Part shown: positions 14,900 to 25,254 of the stretch, piece by piece
How the letters are laid out: each line of letters opens with the position of its first letter
Position numbering within the stretch: position 1 is the first letter of the stretch
Source: Thiopontia sp964415865
GTDB taxonomy: Bacteria > Pseudomonadota > Gammaproteobacteria > GCF-002020875
Length of the DNA: 32,359 nt
Assembly: GCA_964415865.1 (NCBI GenBank)
Contig: CAYQBY010000018.1
Span: forward strand, 1 to 32,359
Reading direction: 5' to 3'
Position numbers and translations under genes: made by a program
The notes under the pieces: generated by a model
What the model saw: only the letters and a program-made list of their open reading frames with translations
Told to the model about the DNA's origin: nothing
Database searches by the model: none

Positions 14900-15817
14900 A
14901 TGTCACTAAATATCACCTTTCGTCAGCTCCGAGTATTTGAGTCAGTTGCTCACCACTCAAGCTTCACTAGAGCTGCAGAAGAGCTCCATCTTACACAACC
15001 TGCGGTATCCATGCAGATTAAGCAGCTGGAGGAGAGCCTCGGTCTTGCCATGTTTGACCATCTAGGGAAAAAGATTTTTCTTACAGATGCGGGGCACGAG
15101 TTCTTCAAGACCAGTCGCTCAATCAGTCGACAACTATCCGAGGCAGAGGAGTTCATAGAAGATATTAAGGGAATCCATCAGGGTCATCTTAATATTGTGG
15201 TTGCAAGTACAGCCAACTCGTTTGCCACAAATTTGTTGGCCACATTCATCCAGCGTCACCCGGAGATCACCTTCTCGCTGGATGTAACCAACCGCCAACG
15301 TCTGCTGGAGTCTCTCTCTGCAAATGAACCTGACCTCGTTATCATGGGGCAGCCACCGGAGAAGCTGGATGTGGTGGCGGAGGCATTCATGGAAAATCCA
15401 CTCGCAATTGTGGTGGGGAAAAACCACCCGCTCTTTACAAGCAGTGCACCATTAACTCCTCAGAAGATACAGAAGGAGCGGTTCGTAGTGCGAGAGCAGG
15501 GGTCTGGAACCAGGACGGCAATGGAACGATTTTTTGAAGAACGTGATCTGCAACTGGAGACCAGTATGGAGTTTGGTAGTAATGAAGCGATCAAGCAGGC
15601 GGTCCAGGCTGGTCTGGGGCTGGCAATGGTCTCAATTCATACTATCCAGCTTGAGTTGGAGGCAAAGGTGTTGCGGGTACTGGAGGTGAAAGATCTGCCA
15701 ATCCAGCGCCAGTGGCACCTTGTTTACCGCAAGGGTAAACGACTCTCTCCTGTGGCTGAGTCATTTCGTCAGTTTGTCCTTGATGAGGGTTCATCACTGG
15801 TAAGTGAGGTTAGATAG
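14900..15817 (+). CDS. cbbR: LysR-type transcriptional regulator, CbbR
   Basis: 305 residues. The N-terminal winged helix-turn-helix spans about 5-63 (FRQLRVFESVAHHSSFTRAA, LHLTQPAVSMQIKQLEESLG), followed by the LysR effector-binding domain. Central features typical of CbbR include HLNIVVASTANSFATNLLA near residue 94 and SGTRTAMERFF near 200. CbbR senses metabolites such as RuBP or NADPH and activates cbb genes. Divergence from cbbM across 170 bases is the classic CbbR arrangement, with operators shared in the gap. def begins immediately after its stop codon. Confidence 0.92.
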   Translation: MSLNITFRQLRVFESVAHHSSFTRAAEELHLTQPAVSMQIKQLEESLGLAMFDHLGKKIFLTDAGHEFFKTSRSISRQLSEAEEFIEDIKGIHQGHLNIVVASTANSFATNLLATFIQRHPEITFSLDVTNRQRLLESLSANEPDLVIMGQPPEKLDVVAEAFMENPLAIVVGKNHPLFTSSAPLTPQKIQKERFVVREQGSGTRTAMERFFEERDLQLETSMEFGSNEAIKQAVQAGLGLAMVSIHTIQLELEAKVLRVLEVKDLPIQRQWHLVYRKGKRLSPVAESFRQFVLDEGSSLVSEVR

Positions 15818-15818
15818 G

Positions 15819-16328
15819 GTGGCAGTTCTCAATATTTTACAACGTGGTGATCCGAAACTTGAGATTCATGCCGCTCCAGTTACTGTTTTTGATAATTCAT
15901 TAAGAACTGTGGTGTCTGATATGTGGGAGACAATGCATGCTAGTGAAGGGGTGGGGCTTGCTGCCACTCAGGTTGGTATTGATCTTCAGCTGGTAGTTTT
16001 TGGGGTGGAGAGTTCGCCCCGCTACCCGGAGAGCGATCCAATTCCATATACTGTATTGATAAATCCGGTAATAGAATCATTAGGTGATGAGATGGAGGAA
16101 GATTGGGAGGGCTGTCTTAGTGTGTCGGGCTTACGAGGCCGGGTTCCACGTTACTCACAGATCATATACTCCGGATTTGATGTTGATGGAAAACCATTTA
16201 AGAGAGAGGCGACAGGATTTCATGCTCGCGTAGTACAACATGAGTGTGATCATCTGCTTGGGATTCTCTATCCTGAGCGCATGGATGATCCAACTGCTCT
16301 GGTTAGTGAAGAGGACATGGATAGTTAA
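15819..16328 (+). CDS. def: peptide deformylase
   Basis: 169 residues from GTG 15819, the same length as E. coli Def. The enzyme removes formyl groups from nascent proteins in the cytoplasm and carries Fe2+/Zn2+. All three signatures are seen: GVGLAATQVG (motif 1), EGCLSVSG (motif 2, metal Cys), QHECDHLLGI (motif 3, the two metal His and catalytic Glu). I chose GTG 15819 because MAVLNILQRGDPKL aligns with the family N-terminus and GAGG lies upstream; a GTG at 15804 would overlap cbbR and add five residues. It lacks the usual fmt partner next door and lies in the cbbR-icd-acnB run instead. Confidence 0.95.
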   Translation: MAVLNILQRGDPKLEIHAAPVTVFDNSLRTVVSDMWETMHASEGVGLAATQVGIDLQLVVFGVESSPRYPESDPIPYTVLINPVIESLGDEMEEDWEGCLSVSGLRGRVPRYSQIIYSGFDVDGKPFKREATGFHARVVQHECDHLLGILYPERMDDPTALVSEEDMDS

Positions 16329-16374
16329 TACCATATATAATCACTCAAGAATAAGAGATCTGGACTATTTAAAT

Positions 16375-16549
16375 ATGTCGACAATATTTTTTGAAGATAA
16401 CAAACGTCAGCAACTACTGGATGATCTGTTAGAGCACTGGTGCAAGGAGTATTCAGGCTTTCAGCGTGAACAGGTGGAGCAGGTATTGCTTAATAATCTC
16501 AAGGGGTACCCAACAGAGCGTCTGCAATCTGTACTTGATGAGATAGACA

Positions 16550-16557
<8 letters not shown>
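16375..16557 (+). CDS. small acidic protein of unknown function (60 aa)
   Basis: 60 residues beginning MSTIFFEDNKRQQLLDDLL. No signal peptide or membrane segment; predicted mostly helical and amphipathic, with a single Cys (HWCKEY). It reads through to an 8-base overlap with the start of icd, a layout that argues for a real, coupled gene. No other in-frame ATG/GTG/TTG lies between the def stop and 16375, so the start is fairly firm, although the ribosome site is weak. I do not recognise a family. It could be a small regulator of IDH or simply an uncharacterised conserved protein. Confidence 0.6.
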
Positions 16558-17779
<1,222 letters not shown>

Positions 17780-17831
17780 ATCTGACTGGTTACATAAGCA
17801 TTGACGATATTGCCTGTACAGCACGCTCAGG

Positions 17832-17873
17832 CACATCCCTGTGTCGCTCTACTGTGGCCATCCTTGGCCACAG
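17832..17873 (+). promoter_or_regulatory. two adjacent hairpins in the icd-acnB gap
   Basis: Hairpin 1: CACA-TCCC-TGTG (17832-17843). Hairpin 2: CTGTGGCCA-TCCT-TGGCCACAG (17852-17873), a perfect 9-base stem with a 4-base loop. Both have the form CATCC(C/T)TG at the apex. No U-run follows, so they do not look like terminators. They lie about 50 bases before the acnB start and could be RNA-stabilising, attenuating or protein-binding elements, or a repeat family. Confidence 0.5.
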
Positions 17874-17924
17874 AAGGCTGAACATGCAATATCATCAGTA
17901 CTTATTCGGATCTGTAAATTGATC

Positions 17925-20462
17925 ATGCTGAATGAGTATACAAAAGATGTAGAGGCCAGGGCAGAGAAGGGTATCCCCCCCAAACCCCTCACTGCAGAAC
18001 AGACCTCAGAGCTGGTATCCATGCTCACAGATACAGAGCTTGAGGAAGAGAGTGGTGCATTTCTGCTCGAGCTTCTCAGAGAGAGAATTCCACCTGGTGT
18101 AGATGGTGCTGCAGAGGTAAAGGCCACTTTTCTGGCAGAGATAGTCCGGGGAGAGAGCAGCTCTCCACTGATATCCTCCCTGCAGGCAATCGAGATTCTG
18201 GGAACCATGAGAGGTGGATACAATATAGATCCACTGATTGCGGCACTTGATGATGATAGTCTGGCCGCTGCCGCAGTTGAGGCCCTGTCACATACCATCC
18301 TGATCTATGACGCCTTTACCCATGTTGAAGAGAAGATGAGAGCCGGCAACTCACATGCGGCCACTCTTCTGAAATCATGGGCAGAGGCAGAGTGGTTTAC
18401 CGGGCGTGGCGGGGTACCGGAGAAGGTCACCCTGACAGTTTTCAAGGTTCCCGGTGAGACCAATACAGACGACCTCTCTCCTGGAATGCATGCCTGGACC
18501 CGGCCGGATATTCCGCTGCATGCACTCTCCATGTTAAAGATGCCTCGCGAGGGGTTGAGTGACAAACCTCTGGATGAGATTGGCAAACTCAAGGAGAGGG
18601 GTTTTCAGCTGGTATATGTTGGGGATGTGGTTGGCACAGGATCATCACGTAAATCGGCCACCAATTCACTGCTCTGGCATACCGGAAATGACCTTCCACA
18701 TATTCCAAACAAGCGAGAGGGTGGGTACTGTTTTGGGGGCAAGATAGCCCCAATCTTCTTTAATACCCTGGAGGATACCGGAACCCTGCCCATAGAGATG
18801 GATGTCTCCCAGCTCGGTATGGGGCAGGTGATTGATCTCTACCCACTCAAGGGGGAGGTTAGGGATCACGATACAGATAAACTAATCACTGCCTTCTCAC
18901 TCAAAACAGAGGTGTTGCGGGATGAGGTTCAGGCGGGTGGCAGAATTCCCCTTATTATTGGGCGTGCCCTGACAGAGCGGGCACGTGATGTGCTGGGGCT
19001 GGGGCGTTCAACAGCTTTTATCTCTACCCTGCAGCGAGAGCCGGCAGGTGGATACACCTTGGCTCAGAAACTGGTGGGCAGAGCATCTGGTCTTAAGGGG
19101 GTTCTTCCGGGTGACTACTGTGAGCCAGGAATATCCTCCGTGGGTTCGCAGGATACTACCGGCCCCATGACTCGTGATGAACTGAAAGATCTGGCCTGTC
19201 TGGAGTTCAGTGCCGACCTTGTCATGCAGTCATTCTGTCATACCGCAGCCTATCCACGTCCAGTAGATATAGAGACCCAACAGACCCTACCCGGATTCAT
19301 GATTCAACGTAATGGGGTCTCGCTCAAACCTGGAGACGGCATTATCCACTCCTGGCTGAACCGCATGTTGCTGCCAGATATGGTTGGTACAGGTGGCGAC
19401 TCCCATACCCGTTTCCCGCTTGGCATCTCCTTTCCTGCCGGTTCCGGTCTGGTCGCCTTTGCGGCTGCCACTGGGGTCATGCCACTGGATATGCCGGAAT
19501 CCGTTCTGGTCAGATTCAAGGGAGAGATGCAGCCAGGGATAACCCTGCGTGATCTGGTCCATGCAATTCCATACGTGGCAATCCAGCAGGGATTGTTGAC
19601 GGTAGAGAAGACGGGCAAGAAAAATATATTCTCCGGCCGTATTCTGGAGATAGAGGGGCTGGAGGAGCTCACTGTTGAACAGGCCTTTGAGCTGACCGAT
19701 GCCACTGCAGAGCGCTCTGCTACCGCTGCAACCATCAATCTCAGTGAAGAGAGTGTTGCCGAATACCTGCGCTCAAATATTGCACTATTGAGGTGGATGG
19801 TTGAGCAGGGATACCGGAGCAGGGAGACCCTGGAGCGCAGAATAGAGGCGATGGAGTTGTGGCTGGAGACCCCGGAGTTAGTACGGGCAGATAGCGGGGC
19901 AGAGTATATCGAGACAATCGAGATTGATCTGGCAGAGATAACCGAACCCATTCTCTGCGCTCCCAATGACCCTGACGATGCACGTAAACTATCTGAGGTT
20001 GCTGGAGAGAAGGTTGATGAGGTTTTTATCGGCTCCTGCATGACCAATATCGGCCACTTCCGGGCCGCAGGACAACTGCTAAAAGAGGTTGATGAGCTAC
20101 CGGTTAGGCTCTGGATTGCACCTCCAACAAAAATGGACAAGCAGCAGCTGGTTGCAGAGGGTGTCTACACCATTTTTGAGAAGGTTGAGGCAAGAATGGA
20201 GACCCCCGGCTGTTCTCTCTGCATGGGTAATCAGGCCCGTATCGAGGACAACAGTACGGCACTCTCAACCTCGACCAGAAACTTCCCCAACCGCCTCGGA
20301 ACCGGAGCCAATGTCTATCTGGCATCTGCCGAGCTATCTGTCGTTACTGCTATCCTGGGGCGTATCCCGACTGTCAACGAGTATATGAAGTATGCGGATC
20401 AGATCAGTGCAAATGCACAGAAGATCTACCGCTATCTCGATTTCAGCAGAGAGAAGTTGTAG
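17925..20462 (+). CDS. acnB: aconitate hydratase B (AcnB; bifunctional with 2-methylisocitrate dehydratase)
   Basis: 845 residues from ATG 17925, where MLNEYTKDVEARAEKGIPPKPL aligns with AcnB N-termini; an upstream in-frame start at 17841 would run through the hairpins and is rejected. It interconverts citrate and isocitrate using a [4Fe-4S] cluster. Seen: the N-terminal HEAT-like domain (about 1-160, ending KAxxALSHT-type repeat), the swivelling domain (TVFKVPGETNTDDLSPG at about 171-187), and the catalytic domain with cluster cysteines Cys705 (GSCMTNIGHF), Cys763 and Cys766 (CSLCMGNQAR). AcnB of E. coli also binds its own mRNA when it loses iron, relevant to the hairpins just upstream. Downstream, mfd converges. 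Confidence 0.97.
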   Translation: MLNEYTKDVEARAEKGIPPKPLTAEQTSELVSMLTDTELEEESGAFLLELLRERIPPGVDGAAEVKATFLAEIVRGESSSPLISSLQAIEILGTMRGGYNIDPLIAALDDDSLAAAAVEALSHTILIYDAFTHVEEKMRAGNSHAATLLKSWAEAEWFTGRGGVPEKVTLTVFKVPGETNTDDLSPGMHAWTRPDIPLHALSMLKMPREGLSDKPLDEIGKLKERGFQLVYVGDVVGTGSSRKSATNSLLWHTGNDLPHIPNKREGGYCFGGKIAPIFFNTLEDTGTLPIEMDVSQLGMGQVIDLYPLKGEVRDHDTDKLITAFSLKTEVLRDEVQAGGRIPLIIGRALTERARDVLGLGRSTAFISTLQREPAGGYTLAQKLVGRASGLKGVLPGDYCEPGISSVGSQDTTGPMTRDELKDLACLEFSADLVMQSFCHTAAYPRPVDIETQQTLPGFMIQRNGVSLKPGDGIIHSWLNRMLLPDMVGTGGDSHTRFPLGISFPAGSGLVAFAAATGVMPLDMPESVLVRFKGEMQPGITLRDLVHAIPYVAIQQGLLTVEKTGKKNIFSGRILEIEGLEELTVEQAFELTDATAERSATAATINLSEESVAEYLRSNIALLRWMVEQGYRSRETLERRIEAMELWLETPELVRADSGAEYIETIEIDLAEITEPILCAPNDPDDARKLSEVAGEKVDEVFIGSCMTNIGHFRAAGQLLKEVDELPVRLWIAPPTKMDKQQLVAEGVYTIFEKVEARMETPGCSLCMGNQARIEDNSTALSTSTRNFPNRLGTGANVYLASAELSVVTAILGRIPTVNEYMKYADQISANAQKIYRYLDFSREKL

Positions 20463-20465
20463 GTC

Positions 20466-20493
20466 ATTGCAAGAGCGCTATGGCTTTTGCAAT
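20466..20493 (+). terminator. hairpin between convergent acnB and mfd, weak terminator candidate
   Basis: ATTGCAAGAGC (20466-20476) pairs with GCTTTTGCAAT (20483-20493), 11 base pairs with one G-U on the plus-strand RNA and a 6-base loop. No clear U-run follows. It sits 3 bases after the acnB stop and 3 bases before the mfd stop (minus), so it could serve both. Confidence 0.45.
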
Positions 20494-20496
20494 CAT

Positions 20497-23400
20497 CTAT
20501 GCGGTAAGCCTACCGAGTAACTCCTCAATCTTCTCCCTACGATCCTCACTTCCACCCATCTCCTCAACAACCCTGAGTCGATCCTGTCCACTCAGTTGGT
20601 ACTGTTTGGGCTGTTGTTGAATCATGGTTATAAGTTTAAGTGGGTCCAGTTTGTGGTCTGTTCCAATCCGTAGCTGTGCACCATCATCACTGATCTCTAT
20701 CTTCTTTACTCCCAGCGGAGAGGCAACAAGCTTCAGGGCTGTAGCATGGATAAGATTTTTTGCAACAGGCGGCAACAGTCCAAAACGATCAATCATCTCA
20801 ACCTGGAGCTCATCAAGTTCACTCTTATCTCTGGCTGCAGCAATGCGCTTGTAGAGTACCAGTCGGGCATTAACGTCTGGGAGGTAATCATCAGGCAGTA
20901 GGGCTGGTTCACCCAGGTCAATCTCGACCTGTTGCTCAAGTGGCTCTTCCAGATTGGTCTGAACCCCGTTCTTGAGATCTTCAACTGCCCGTTCAAGCAT
21001 CTCTGCATAAAGATCAAAACCGATCTCCTGCATACGCCCACTCTGATCATCTCCCAGCAACTCACCAGCACCACGAATCTCCATGTCATGAACTGCCAGG
21101 GTAAAGCCGGCACCCAGCTCCTCCAGTGACTCAATGGCCTCAAGTCGTTTCACCGCATCAGGGGTGACCTGATTTTTTGGTGGGATTACCAGGTATGCAT
21201 AGGCTCGATGGTGGGAGCGTCCAACTCGTCCTCGTAGTTGATAGAGTTGTGCCAGACCCAGACGGTCGGCTCGGTCCATGATGATGGTGTTTGCAGTCGG
21301 TATGTCGATACCGGTCTCGATAATTGTGGTACAGACAAGTATGTTGAAGCGGCGATGGTAGAAATCCTTCATTACCCGCTCCAGTTCGTGCTCTCGCATC
21401 TGTCCGTGAGCAACCTCTATGGTCGCCTCAGGCAGCAGCTCACGTAGCTCTCTGGCAGTTTTGTCAATGGTCTCCACCTTGTTGTGAAGGAAGTAGACCT
21501 GACCTCCGCGACGAATCTCACGCAGACAGGCCTCACGAATCAGTGCTGGATCCCATTCACGCACAAAGGTCTTGATCGCAACCCGGTTGGATGGCGGAGT
21601 AGCGATAATGGAGAGGTCACGTAACCCTGACATGCTCATATTAAGGGTGCGTGGAATAGGGGTAGCAGTCAGGGTAAGTACATCAACCTCAGAGCGCAAT
21701 TTCTTGAACTGCTCCTTCTGTCGCACCCCAAAGCGGTGCTCCTCATCAATGATCACCATGCCCAGATTCCTGAACTTAACTGATTTCTGGATCAGCTTGT
21801 GGGTACCTATTACGATATCCGCCTCGCCACTGGCCAACTGTTCAAGAGCATGGTCAGTCTCCTTTTTTGTTCTGAATCGAGAGAGTACCTCGATCTTGAA
21901 TGGCCAGTCCGCGAAGCGGTCACTGAAATTCTCGTAATGCTGTTGGGCCAGCAGGGTAGTGGGGACCAGAACGGCAATCTGACGTCCGCTCTGAACTGTG
22001 AGGAATGCTGCACGCATCGCCACCTCGGTCTTGCCGAAGCCGACATCACCACAGATAAGACGGTCCATGGGTTGTTCAGAGACCATATCCTCAACCACAG
22101 CATCAATTGCATCTGCCTGGTCCGGGGTCTCCTCAAATGGAAACTGGGATGAGAACTGTTGATACTCGATATCAGGTTCGGATATTGCGTGCCCCCGTTT
22201 GGCAGCTCGACGCGCATAGATCTCCAGCAATTCTGCAGCAACATCACGTACCTTCTGCGCAGCTTTCTTGCGCGCCTTCTGCCACTGGTCACTGCCAAGA
22301 CGGTGAATAGGGGCCTTTTCTGGATCGGTTCCTGTGTAACGACCAATCAGGTGGAGTGAGGTTACCGGTACATACAGCTTGTCCTCCTTGGTGTACTCAA
22401 GCAGCAGATATTCAGCCTGACTGCCGCCAGCATCCAGGGATACCAGCCCTCTGTAGCGGCCTATACCGTGGTCAAGATGGACCACGGGATCCCCAATCTT
22501 CAGTTCCGAGAGATGGTGAATTACAGCATCTGCGTTGATGCCGCCCTTTTTGGAGCGTCTGCGTCGCTGCAGAACCTGCTCTCCAAACAGCTGTGACTCT
22601 GTAACTACAGTTATTGAGGGTCTCTCCAGAAGCAGACCGTCATCAAGCGGAGCTACCATAATGGAGAGTGGCTCATCTCCCTCCATGAACTGCCCCCAGT
22701 CAGCTACAGGGTGAGGATGAATTGAGCGGGCACGAAACAACTCCAGCAGAGCCTCTCTACGGCCTGCTGACTCTGCAGCAATAACGGTTCGACCACTGAA
22801 CTCGTCCATAAACTCGGTAAGCCGCTGTAGTGGGTTATTGGATCTTGAACTTACCCCCAGTTGCATCGGTTTCCGGCTCTGCAGATTGAAATGGCCAGCC
22901 CTCTCCTCGCTTTCAAAATGTTCTAGCTGTGCGATGGGGGAGCGGTTGATGGCAGCAAACAGCTCATCTGTCTTGAGAAAAATTTCATCGGGTGGAAGGA
23001 CAGAACGACTCTGATCAAAGAACTGATCCTGATGACGTTCACGAATCTCCTCCCAGAACTGGTTGGCACTGCTCTCTATCTCCTCTCCGCATACAAGAAG
23101 ATGGTTCTCCGGCAGATAATCAAACAGGGTTACAGTCTCATCAAAAAACAGCGGCAGATAGTACTCAATACCGGATGGAGCAAGCCCCTGGCTGATATCC
23201 CTGTATATTGCACTTGCCTGTGGGTCTCCCTCAAAGGTTGAGCGCCAGCTGTGACGAAAATGGTTGATCCCTGACTCACTCATCGGGAACTCCCGGGCTG
23301 GCAACAGATTTATATGATCTACCTGGCTGGTTGTGCGCTGACTCTCCGGGTCAAATATTCTCAGTGATTCTACCTCGTCATCAAACAGATCAATCCGATA

Positions 23401-23961
23401 GGGGGCGTCTGCACCCATTGGAAAAAGGTCGATAATGGAGCCGCGAAAGGCATACTCACCATGTTCAATAACCTGGGAGACCGAGTGATAGCCGCTCTGT
23501 TCCAGACGCAGTCGCAATTTATCCCGATTCAGATCTTCGCCAGTCGAGAGGCTGAAAGAGTGAAGATCAACATATCTCTGTGGCGGGATGCGCTGCATTA
23601 CCGTAGATGCGGCAGCAAGCACAATACCCTGTCTCATTGTGGGGAGTCTGGTCATCACCTCAAGACGACGAGAGGTGATATCCGGGTGGGGTGAGAAACG
23701 GTCGTAAGGCAGGGTCTCCTGATCAGGGAATGTGAATATCGGAACTGAGGATCCACTTCCGTAAAACCGCACCTGCTCCTCAAGTATGTTGAGTGTTGGA
23801 GTGTCCTTGACCAGAACCAGTAGTGGGCCATCAGCTATCTCTGCCGCATTTTTTATCAGCAGACCAGCAGCACTTCCATAGAGTTGTGCCCAGTGAATCT
23901 TGTTGCTGGAGCTCTTTGGAAGTGGCGGGTTGAGGATGGAGTTATTTGAAGGCTCTGCCAT
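20497..23961 (-). CDS. mfd: transcription-repair coupling factor Mfd
   Basis: 1154 residues, normal length. Mfd removes RNA polymerase stalled at DNA lesions and recruits UvrA. Seen in order: the UvrB-like N-terminal module (about 1-330, PDQETLPYDRFSPHPD); the RNA polymerase interaction domain (about 487-560, IGDPVVHLDHGIGRY then EYTKEDKLYVPV); the RecG-type translocase with Walker A GDVGFGKTE at about 640 and DEEH box at about 739; TATPIPRTL; QLRGRVGRS; and the C-terminal D7 domain. It diverges from the lol genes with only 45 bases between the two starts, so their promoters must overlap the coding starts or each other. Confidence 0.97.
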   Translation of the reverse strand: MAEPSNNSILNPPLPKSSSNKIHWAQLYGSAAGLLIKNAAEIADGPLLVLVKDTPTLNILEEQVRFYGSGSSVPIFTFPDQETLPYDRFSPHPDITSRRLEVMTRLPTMRQGIVLAAASTVMQRIPPQRYVDLHSFSLSTGEDLNRDKLRLRLEQSGYHSVSQVIEHGEYAFRGSIIDLFPMGADAPYRIDLFDDEVESLRIFDPESQRTTSQVDHINLLPAREFPMSESGINHFRHSWRSTFEGDPQASAIYRDISQGLAPSGIEYYLPLFFDETVTLFDYLPENHLLVCGEEIESSANQFWEEIRERHQDQFFDQSRSVLPPDEIFLKTDELFAAINRSPIAQLEHFESEERAGHFNLQSRKPMQLGVSSRSNNPLQRLTEFMDEFSGRTVIAAESAGRREALLELFRARSIHPHPVADWGQFMEGDEPLSIMVAPLDDGLLLERPSITVVTESQLFGEQVLQRRRRSKKGGINADAVIHHLSELKIGDPVVHLDHGIGRYRGLVSLDAGGSQAEYLLLEYTKEDKLYVPVTSLHLIGRYTGTDPEKAPIHRLGSDQWQKARKKAAQKVRDVAAELLEIYARRAAKRGHAISEPDIEYQQFSSQFPFEETPDQADAIDAVVEDMVSEQPMDRLICGDVGFGKTEVAMRAAFLTVQSGRQIAVLVPTTLLAQQHYENFSDRFADWPFKIEVLSRFRTKKETDHALEQLASGEADIVIGTHKLIQKSVKFRNLGMVIIDEEHRFGVRQKEQFKKLRSEVDVLTLTATPIPRTLNMSMSGLRDLSIIATPPSNRVAIKTFVREWDPALIREACLREIRRGGQVYFLHNKVETIDKTARELRELLPEATIEVAHGQMREHELERVMKDFYHRRFNILVCTTIIETGIDIPTANTIIMDRADRLGLAQLYQLRGRVGRSHHRAYAYLVIPPKNQVTPDAVKRLEAIESLEELGAGFTLAVHDMEIRGAGELLGDDQSGRMQEIGFDLYAEMLERAVEDLKNGVQTNLEEPLEQQVEIDLGEPALLPDDYLPDVNARLVLYKRIAAARDKSELDELQVEMIDRFGLLPPVAKNLIHATALKLVASPLGVKKIEISDDGAQLRIGTDHKLDPLKLITMIQQQPKQYQLSGQDRLRVVEEMGGSEDRREKIEELLGRLTA

Positions 23962-24006
23962 CTGCCTATTTTAACTGTAACCACCCCCCTGATGTATACT
24001 GCGCTG

Positions 24007-25254
24007 ATGATTCGAGGACTGGAATTCCGGATTGGCCTGCGTTACACAAGGGCACGACGGAAAAACAATTTTATCTCTTTTATCTCGCTCACCTCCATGC
24101 TTGGTATTGCGCTTGGAGTCACTGCGCTTATCACGGTGCTTTCGGTAATGAACGGATTTGAGAAAGAGCTTCGTGAGCGCATTCTGGGGATGGCTGCACA
24201 TACAAGTCTGCTCGGTCTTGAGGATACCCTGCCACGCTGGAGAGAGGTAGCAGAGACAGCGATGGAGAATGCTCAGGTGCTTGGTGCTGCCCCCTATATT
24301 GAGGGGCAGGGGATGTTGAGCAGTGGTGGCCAGGCTGTTGGGGTGATGGTGCGTGGAATCGATCCGACTGAAGAGCGTAACGTATCGGAGGTTGCTGAGC
24401 AGATGGTGGAGGGAGAGCTTGATGCTCTTAACCAGACCCGTTTTGGCACTGTGCTGGGGGCAGAATTAGCTGCCAAGCTGGGAGTGGTGGTAGGTGACAA
24501 AGTGACCCTGATGATTCCGAAGGGGAGTGTAACCCCAGCTGGACTGGTGCCACGAATGAAGCGTTTTACCGTGGTCGGCCTGTTCGAGGTTGGGATGTAT
24601 GAATTTGACAGCGGATTGGCACTGCTCTCCCTGCGGGATAGCGGAAAACTGTTCCGTATGGGGGATGAGGTAACCGGAGTTCGTCTGCGCCTGAGCGACA
24701 TGTTCAAAGCCCCAGAGGTTAGCAGAGAGATCGCCAATGACTCGCGTCGAGCATTCAGGGTTACAGACTGGACCCGCCAGCATGCCAACTTCTTCAGCGC
24801 CATCCAGATGGAGAAGAGAGTGATGTTCATAATCCTGATGCTGATTGTGGCAGTGGCCGCATTCAATATCGTCTCCACCATGGTCATGGTCGTCACTGAC
24901 AAAGAGTCTGATATCGCAATCCTCCGTACCCTGGGGGAACGCCCGCGCGACATTCTTACTATCTTTATTGTGCAGGGCACAGTTATTGGGGTGATAGGAA
25001 CTCTGCTGGGAGTGGTAGGAGGGGTATCTCTCGCCCTCAATGTGGAGACCATAATTCCGGCAATTGAGAGGATGTTTGATGTGCAGTTCCTCTCGGCCGA
25101 CATCTACTATATAAATTCGGTACCATCGGAGCTGCGCTGGTCAGATGTTACAACGATTGCATCTGTCTCCTTGGTTTTGAGCCTTCTCGCGACCATCTAC
25201 CCGGCCTGGAAAGGGTCGCGGGTACAGCCTGCGGAGTCGCTGCGTTATGAGTAA
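24007..25254 (+). CDS. lipoprotein-releasing ABC transporter permease, LolC/LolE (possibly LolF) type
   Basis: 415 residues. It is an inner-membrane subunit of the Lol transporter that extracts outer-membrane lipoproteins and hands them to LolA. Seen: N-terminal family signature IGLRYTRARRKNNFISFIS, a first membrane segment (about 21-45, then VMNGFEKELRERILG), a periplasmic domain of about 200 residues, then the three-helix FtsX-like C-terminal domain (VTDKESDIAILRTLGERPRDI, a typical coupling helix) ending PAWKGSRVQPAESLRYE. ATG 24007 gives the usual distance to IGLRY; ATG 23992 would add five residues. Only one permease gene occurs with lolD here, so it may act as a homodimer (LolDF or beta-proteobacterial style) unless a second lies elsewhere. 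Confidence 0.9.
   Translation: MIRGLEFRIGLRYTRARRKNNFISFISLTSMLGIALGVTALITVLSVMNGFEKELRERILGMAAHTSLLGLEDTLPRWREVAETAMENAQVLGAAPYIEGQGMLSSGGQAVGVMVRGIDPTEERNVSEVAEQMVEGELDALNQTRFGTVLGAELAAKLGVVVGDKVTLMIPKGSVTPAGLVPRMKRFTVVGLFEVGMYEFDSGLALLSLRDSGKLFRMGDEVTGVRLRLSDMFKAPEVSREIANDSRRAFRVTDWTRQHANFFSAIQMEKRVMFIILMLIVAVAAFNIVSTMVMVVTDKESDIAILRTLGERPRDILTIFIVQGTVIGVIGTLLGVVGGVSLALNVETIIPAIERMFDVQFLSADIYYINSVPSELRWSDVTTIASVSLVLSLLATIYPAWKGSRVQPAESLRYE

Noticed and set aside
17841..17924. Upstream in-frame GTG start for acnB at 17841
   Set aside because: It would translate the hairpin region; AcnB homology begins at MLNEY (17925).
19304..20140. A 278-codon open frame opposite acnB (and a similar 269-codon one opposite the lolC/E-type gene at 24294-25103)
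   Set aside because: Both are Ser/Arg/Thr-rich translations of the antisense strand of well recognised genes, with no ribosome site or domain.
20466..20493. acnB-mfd hairpin as a confident bidirectional terminator
   Set aside because: The stem is good but neither strand has a proper U-run, so it is listed only as a weak candidate.
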